A stretch of DNA of 54,884 nucleotides from an uncultured Roseateles sp. Lineage in GTDB: Bacteria > Pseudomonadota > Gammaproteobacteria > Burkholderiales > Burkholderiaceae_C. The stretch's first letter is position 1. The number at the start of each line of letters is the position of its first letter. This document shows, one piece after another, positions 50,864 through 54,884 of the stretch. Location: positions 1-54,884 of the forward strand of contig NZ_CAMFJS010000033.1 of assembly GCF_945956965.1 (NCBI RefSeq), in the 5' to 3' direction. The notes below the pieces were generated by a model. The model was not told where the DNA came from. It did not search any database and was given only the letters and a program-made list of their open reading frames with translations. Made by a program: the position numbers and the translations under genes.

Positions 50864-51289
50864 CTACGAGGCCTTGTAGCTCTGCAAGTGAATACTGGTC
50901 TCGGTGGCGCCAATGCCCTTGATCAGGCGCACCCGCTCCAGCACCTCGGCCAGCTCACCCAAGGTGGCGGCACGCAATTCGGCGAGCAGGTCCCAGCGGC
51001 CATTGGTGTCAAACAGGCCCGCCACGCCCGGCTCACCCAGCAAGATGCTGATGACCTCGCGGGTCTTATTGCCTTCCACCGCAATGCTCATCCAGGCGGT
51101 GATCTCGTTGGGCGTTTCGTCCGGCCGTAAGCGCACGGTGTAGCCCACGATCACGCCCGCATCTTCGAGCTTGGCGATGCGATTGGTGACGGTGCCGCGT
51201 GAGACCTTGAGCTTGTGCGCCAGGGTCGCGACCGAGCTGCGCGCGTCCGCCCGCAGCAGGGCCAGCAGTTGTTGGTCCAAGGTGTCCAT
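50864..51289 (-). CDS. Lrp/AsnC family transcriptional regulator
   Basis: The 141-residue protein starts MDTLDQQLLALLRADARSSVATLAHKLKVSRGTVTNRIAKLEDAG, the Lrp/AsnC helix-turn-helix, followed by a RAM/AsnC ligand domain (GVAGLFDTNGRWDLLAELRAATLGEL). It would bind an amino acid and control nearby genes. It is divergent from ornithine cyclodeaminase, so ornithine or arginine is a likely signal. There is no ribosome binding site, and a palindrome lies only 12 bases upstream of the start, suggesting autoregulation. Confidence 0.92.
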   Translation of the reverse strand: MDTLDQQLLALLRADARSSVATLAHKLKVSRGTVTNRIAKLEDAGVIVGYTVRLRPDETPNEITAWMSIAVEGNKTREVISILLGEPGVAGLFDTNGRWDLLAELRAATLGELAEVLERVRLIKGIGATETSIHLQSYKAS

Positions 51290-51300
51290 ATTGGCATTTT

Positions 51301-51312
51301 GACAAATTTGTC
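51301..51312. promoter_or_regulatory. Palindromic operator between regulator and ocd
   Basis: GACAAATTTGTC is a perfect 12-base palindrome and overlaps a TTGACA (51299-51304) reading toward ocd. A related GGCAAATTTC half follows at 51322-51331, 21 bases on. The spacing suggests binding of Lrp/AsnC dimers on one face of the DNA. Confidence 0.7.
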
Positions 51313-51456
51313 TGCCGATATGGCAAATTTCTAGCGAATCTCAGGCATTTCAGCGGCTTCTCTTTCACTCTGCGGGCGAGAAGAATGGCGTCACCGAAGC
51401 ATTGACCTGCCCGGCACCGTACCGGACGAAGGCAAAAACCCTTTTGGAGACAGCCC

Positions 51457-52512
51457 ATGACCACCCTGCTCAACACCCAAGACATCGCCCGAATGGCCCA
51501 GGCCCTGGGCGTGCCTGCTCTGCTGCAGCGCATGTGCAGTTATATCGAGGCCGACTATCTACGCTGGCAAGAGTTTGACAAATGCGCCCGCGTGGCCAGC
51601 CATTCCGCCGATGGCGTGATCGAGCTGATGCCGATTGCCGACGCCCAGCTCTACACCTTCAAATACGTCAACGGCCACCCCAAGAACACCCAGGCGGGCC
51701 TGCCCACCGTGATGGCCTTGGGCGTGCTAGCCGATGTGGCCACCGGCCGGCCCGAATTGCTGAGCGAGCTGACCCTGACCACCGCCTTGCGCACCGCCGC
51801 CACTTCGGCCATGGCCGCCAAGCAATTGGCCCGCCGCAATGCCAAGACCATGGCCCTGATCGGCAACGGCGCGCAAAGCGAGTTCCAGGCCCTGGCCTTC
51901 CACCATCTGCTGGGCATTGAGGAGATTCGCCTCTTCGACCTCGACCCCGCTGCAAGCGCCAAGCTGATGCGCAATCTGCAAGGCCAGACCGGCCTGCGCC
52001 TCACCCTGTGCAAGAGCATTGCCGAGGCGGTGCGTGGTGCCGACATCGTCACCACCGTCACAGCGGACAAGAGCAATGCCACCATCCTCACGCCCGAGAT
52101 GATCGAGCCCGGCATGCACATCAACGGCGTCGGTGGTGACTGCCCTGGCAAGACCGAGCTGCACCCCGCTGTGCTGGAGATGGCCAAGGTGTTTGTGGAG
52201 TTCGAGCCGCAGTCGCGCATCGAGGGCGATGTGCAGCAGATGCCGGCCAACTTCCCGGTCACCGAATTCTGGCGCGTGCTCAAGGGCCAAACCCAGGGCC
52301 GCGACAACGACGCGCAAGTGACCGTGTTTGATTCGGTGGGCTTTGCGCTGGAAGACTACTCCGCCCTGCGCCTGCTGCGTGACCTGGCTCGCGAGTTGGG
52401 CCTGGGCCAAGACGTCAGCCTGGTGCCCAACATGGCCGACCCGAAAGACCTGTTCGGCCAACTGCAGCAGCGCCCGGCGCCCATGTTGGCGGCGACCTTG
52501 GCCGCGGCCTGA
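51457..52512 (+). CDS. Ornithine cyclodeaminase
   Basis: The 351-residue protein converts L-ornithine to L-proline and ammonia with NAD. It shows the family features KYVNGHPKNTQAGLPTVMALGVL with the substrate-binding Lys and Arg partner, the dinucleotide motif ALIGNGAQSEFQALAF, HINGVGGDCPGKTELH, and the catalytic Asp in VFDSVGFALEDYSALR. This long type fits true ornithine cyclodeaminases rather than short mu-crystallin relatives. TTGGAGA precedes the ATG. Control by the divergent Lrp-type regulator is likely. Confidence 0.9.
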   Translation: MTTLLNTQDIARMAQALGVPALLQRMCSYIEADYLRWQEFDKCARVASHSADGVIELMPIADAQLYTFKYVNGHPKNTQAGLPTVMALGVLADVATGRPELLSELTLTTALRTAATSAMAAKQLARRNAKTMALIGNGAQSEFQALAFHHLLGIEEIRLFDLDPAASAKLMRNLQGQTGLRLTLCKSIAEAVRGADIVTTVTADKSNATILTPEMIEPGMHINGVGGDCPGKTELHPAVLEMAKVFVEFEPQSRIEGDVQQMPANFPVTEFWRVLKGQTQGRDNDAQVTVFDSVGFALEDYSALRLLRDLARELGLGQDVSLVPNMADPKDLFGQLQQRPAPMLAATLAAA

Positions 52513-52524
52513 AGCGGCATCAGC

Positions 52525-52565
52525 GCCTGATCAAGCCCGCTTGATCAGGCTGGCTTGATCAGGCC
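52525..52565. terminator. Bidirectional hairpin with a third repeat copy
   Basis: GCCTGATCAAG and CTTGATCAGGC form an 11-bp perfect stem around a CCCG loop. A third copy, CTTGATCAGGCC (52554-52565), holds the stop of the HIT gene. Two alternative stems are possible between converging genes. Confidence 0.6.
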
Positions 52566-53002
52566 TGTGCGGCCAACGCAGCCACCACGCGCTGGTCCAG
52601 CTCGGCCAAGGGCAGCGCCAGCCGGGCCGCCGCGCCACCCGCCACCTCACGCTTGGCCTGGCCCCAGATCGGGTTGGGGAAATGGCTGTCCCAGTCGAAG
52701 CGGGCGATGAGATGCCAGTGCAGATGCGGCACCATATTGCCCAGGCTCGCCAAATTGATTTTGGTGGGCGCCAGGGCCTCAATCAAAGCGCGCTCCACCG
52801 CCGCCACCGCAGCCATGCAGTCCACGCGCTCGGCTGGCGTGAGATCACTGAACTCGGCCACATGGCTGGCCCAGATCAGGCGGTAAAAGGCGGGGAAGTT
52901 GCTGTCGTCCAGCACGCGCACCAGGCGCCACTGCGCGCTTTGCGCCACCAGCAAGCCGCCACTCTCTTGGCACAAAGGACATTGGGGCTGAATATTATTC
53001 AT
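52559..53002 (-). CDS. HIT family hydrolase
   Basis: The 147-residue protein has a Cys pair near the start (CPLCQESGG) and the histidine triad HLHWHLIARF, whose middle His attacks nucleotide phosphates. HIT proteins cleave dinucleoside polyphosphates or nucleoside phosphoramidates in the cytoplasm. The substrate is unknown. It converges with the ornithine cyclodeaminase gene across a strong hairpin and diverges from the Bug-type gene with 57 bases between. Confidence 0.9.
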   Translation of the reverse strand: MNNIQPQCPLCQESGGLLVAQSAQWRLVRVLDDSNFPAFYRLIWASHVAEFSDLTPAERVDCMAAVAAVERALIEALAPTKINLASLGNMVPHLHWHLIARFDWDSHFPNPIWGQAKREVAGGAAARLALPLAELDQRVVAALAAQA

Positions 53003-53059
53003 TTGTGCTCACGGGCTGACTAAGATGCCCAGACTTTAGCAAGCACAAGCGATAGGCCC

Positions 53060-54091
53060 ATGACCCACAAGCCAGCAGCCCAAGTCACGACCAAGGTCCA
53101 CACACGCCGCCAGGCCATCCTCAAGCTAACGGCCAGCCTAGGCGCCACGCTGATGGCTTCAAGCCCAAGCTCGGCATCCGCTGAAGGCAACGGCAACTGG
53201 CCCAATAAGCCGATCAAATGGGTCGTGGCCTATCCGGCCGGCGGCGGCTCTGACTTTCTGGCCCGCCAGCTGGCACCCGCCCTGGGCAAGCAGCTGGGCC
53301 AGACCCTGATCATCGACAACCGGCCCGGCGCCGGCGGCAGCATTGGCACCGACGCGGCCGCCAAATCACCCGCCGATGGCTACACCCTGCTCAGCGGGGA
53401 CAACGGCGCGATGATCTTCAACAGCGCCATGTACAAAAAGCTGCCCTACGCGGCCAGCGACTTCACGCCGGTGGGCATGATGGCGCGCTTCCCGCTGATT
53501 CTGGCCGTTAACCCCAGCTCGGGCTTCAGCAGCGCCGCCCAGTGGCTGGCCGAGATCAAGAAGAACCCCGGCAAGTACAGCTATGCCTCGCCAGGCATCG
53601 GCAGCCCGCATCATCTGGCCATGGAGCTGATCAAGCAGCGCAGCGAGAGCTTTGTGGTGCATGTGCCCTACCGCGGCACGGCCTTCGCAATTCAGGACGT
53701 GATGTCGGGCATCGTGCCAATGGCAATTCTGGACAGCGCCGCCGGCCTGCCGCAAATCCGCGCCGGCAAGCTCAAACCCCTGGCGGTGCTGAGCAAGACC
53801 CGCATCCAGCAACTGCCCGATGTGCCCACCTTCGAGGAATTGGGACTCAAGGGCGTGGAGGTGTCGGCCTGGCAGGGTCTGTTCGTACCCAAGGGCACGC
53901 CCGAGCCCATCGTGCAGCGCCTGACGCTGGAGATGAACAAGGCCATCGCCCTGCCCGAGGTGAAGGCCAGGCTGGAAGAGTTCGGCCTGCAAGTCATCCC
54001 CGGCGATGGCCCCAGCCTGGCGCGCTATCTGCAGCAGGAAACGCAGATCTGGCACACGCTGATCAAGGAGCGCAAGCTGTCGGCGGAGTGA
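53060..54091 (+). CDS. Bug/TctC family periplasmic solute-binding protein
   Basis: The 343-residue protein has a Tat-like leader (HTRRQAILKLTASLGATL) and the TctC/Bug fold: NKPIKWVVAYPAGGGSDFLARQLAPAL, VIDNRPGAGGS-type segment IIDNRPGAGGSIGTDAAAKSPADGYTLL, then PYRGTAFAIQDVMSGIVPM and DVPTFEELGLKGVEVSAWQGLFVP. These bind carboxylates for tripartite tricarboxylate transporters, but betaproteobacteria hold many orphan copies and no TctAB permease lies here. The ligand is unknown. Confidence 0.9.
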   Translation: MTHKPAAQVTTKVHTRRQAILKLTASLGATLMASSPSSASAEGNGNWPNKPIKWVVAYPAGGGSDFLARQLAPALGKQLGQTLIIDNRPGAGGSIGTDAAAKSPADGYTLLSGDNGAMIFNSAMYKKLPYAASDFTPVGMMARFPLILAVNPSSGFSSAAQWLAEIKKNPGKYSYASPGIGSPHHLAMELIKQRSESFVVHVPYRGTAFAIQDVMSGIVPMAILDSAAGLPQIRAGKLKPLAVLSKTRIQQLPDVPTFEELGLKGVEVSAWQGLFVPKGTPEPIVQRLTLEMNKAIALPEVKARLEEFGLQVIPGDGPSLARYLQQETQIWHTLIKERKLSAE

Positions 54092-54222
54092 GCGCCGGGC
54101 CGCCAAGCGGGCTCGGCGGGGTCAGGTCTTGCCTGCACCAACATCGCTGGCTTACAGCCCTAGTGAAGACTCTTCCCAAAACCTGCCGGGCCTAAGCCAA
54201 GCAGGTTCTCGCCAGCGTCCCC

Positions 54223-54884
54223 TTACACCAGCACCCGCTCAATGCCGCCGTTATTGGCCTTGGCCACATACTGCGGCAGCCAGTCCTCGCCGAGGATTTG
54301 GCGTGCCATCTCGACCACGATGTAGTCGGCCTCCAGCAAGCCGTTCTGCAAGTCGCCGCCGTAACGGCTCAGTCCTTGCAGGCAGCTGGGGCAGCTGGTC
54401 AGGATCTTGAGGTTGTCGGCCGCTGCGACCTTGCCGCTTTCGCGCAGCTGGGTCTCGGTGGCGCGCAACTCTTCTTCCTTGCGGAAGCGGATCTGCGTGG
54501 AGATATCCGGCCGGGTCACACCCAAGGTGCCGCTTTCGCCGCAGCAGCGCTTGCTTTCCACCACGCTGTCACCCACCAACGCCTTGACCGTTTTCATCGG
54601 CTCTTGCAGCTTCATCGGCGTGTGGCAGGGGTCGTGGTAGAGATAGCTCTTGTCCGAACCCAGGGTGATGCCCTTTTCCAGCAGGTACTCGTGAATGTCG
54701 ATGATGCGGCAGCCGGGGAAGATGTCCTCGAACTTATAGCCTTGCAACTGGTCATAGCAGGTGCCGCAGCTGACCACCACGGTTTTGATGTCCAGGTAGT
54801 TGAGCGTGTTGGCGACCCGGTGGAACAAGACCCGGTTGTCGGTGATCATCTTCTCGGCCTTGTCGAACTGGCCCGAGCCGCGCT
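54223..54884 (-). CDS. Cysteine-rich Fe-S oxidoreductase subunit, C-terminal part
   Basis: The frame runs off the right edge, leaving the last 220 residues. Two CCG-type cysteine-rich domains are visible: VVSCGTCYDQL with YHDPCHTPMKL and KRCCGESGTLG, then LTSCPSCLQGLSRYG. Such domains bind Fe-S clusters or quinone-linked centres in heterodisulfide-reductase, GlpC and D-lactate-dehydrogenase-like proteins. Many Burkholderiales carry a long FAD-linked oxidase ending this way; whether the missing part has that domain cannot be seen. Confidence 0.82.
   Translation of the reverse strand, partial: RGSGQFDKAEKMITDNRVLFHRVANTLNYLDIKTVVVSCGTCYDQLQGYKFEDIFPGCRIIDIHEYLLEKGITLGSDKSYLYHDPCHTPMKLQEPMKTVKALVGDSVVESKRCCGESGTLGVTRPDISTQIRFRKEEELRATETQLRESGKVAAADNLKILTSCPSCLQGLSRYGGDLQNGLLEADYIVVEMARQILGEDWLPQYVAKANNGGIERVLV

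Noticed and set aside
1-54884. CRISPR arrays, tRNA, rRNA, insertion sequences, phage genes
   Set aside because: No regularly spaced repeats, tRNA cloverleaf, rRNA segments, transposase or phage structural genes were seen on either strand.

Overview
The window is high-GC DNA from a betaproteobacterium of the order Burkholderiales. The PEP-CTERM proteins, the phasin with its likely PhaR-type operators, the LivFGMHK-type transporter, the Bug/TctC-type binding protein and the STAS-MlaE lipid transporter point to the Roseateles/Paucibacter/Pelomonas group; the genus is inference. No rRNA, tRNA, CRISPR array, insertion sequence or phage gene was seen.

Layout. 0-4.1 kb: exported proteins (end of a PEP-CTERM protein, a DsbA-like thioredoxin, a lectin-like cysteine-rich protein) and a sterol-desaturase-family membrane enzyme. 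4.1-9.1 kb: a five-function branched-chain amino-acid-type ABC importer on the minus strand, in which LivM and LivG are one fused polypeptide. 9.3-10.1 kb: a RIO-family kinase. 10.3-11.8 kb: an AT-richer accessory island with a well-formed attC site and two cassette-like genes, one a NucS-like nuclease, without an integrase in view. 11.8-15.8 kb: small membrane, exported and hydrolase genes. 15.8-21 kb: HD-GYP phosphodiesterase, OmpA-like lipoprotein, MFS transporter and RmuC. 21.3-24 kb: DUF1800/DUF1501 pair. 24.1-28.3 kb: a minus-strand run of CPBP protease, histone-deacetylase-like amidohydrolase, thioesterase, nitroreductase and 2-hydroxyacid dehydrogenase, mostly joined by 4-base overlaps. 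28.6-29.5 kb: phasin with promoter, two operator-like palindromes and a terminator. 29.6-32.3 kb: DUF3667, LON-domain and patatin genes.

32.7-38.4 kb is the most striking region. A PEP-CTERM protein with a cohesin-like beta-sandwich, an exported lipase-like hydrolase and an exported protein ending in a textbook duplicated dockerin motif lie in one tight operon. A Tat-type exported paralogue of the dockerin protein, without the dockerin, faces them. This looks like a small surface-anchored cohesin/dockerin-style hydrolase assembly. The first protein is odd in having its PEP-CTERM signal internal, followed by a second signal-peptide-like stretch.

38.4-54.9 kb: penicillin-acylase-family enzyme; an HD-GYP protein overlapping a large hybrid histidine kinase; NAD salvage pair (nicotinamidase, nicotinate phosphoribosyltransferase); an MlaE-MlaF-MlaD-lipoprotein lipid transport operon; an Lrp/AsnC regulator divergent from ornithine cyclodeaminase with a perfect palindrome between them; a HIT protein; a Bug-type binding protein; and the end of a cysteine-rich Fe-S oxidoreductase running off the right edge.
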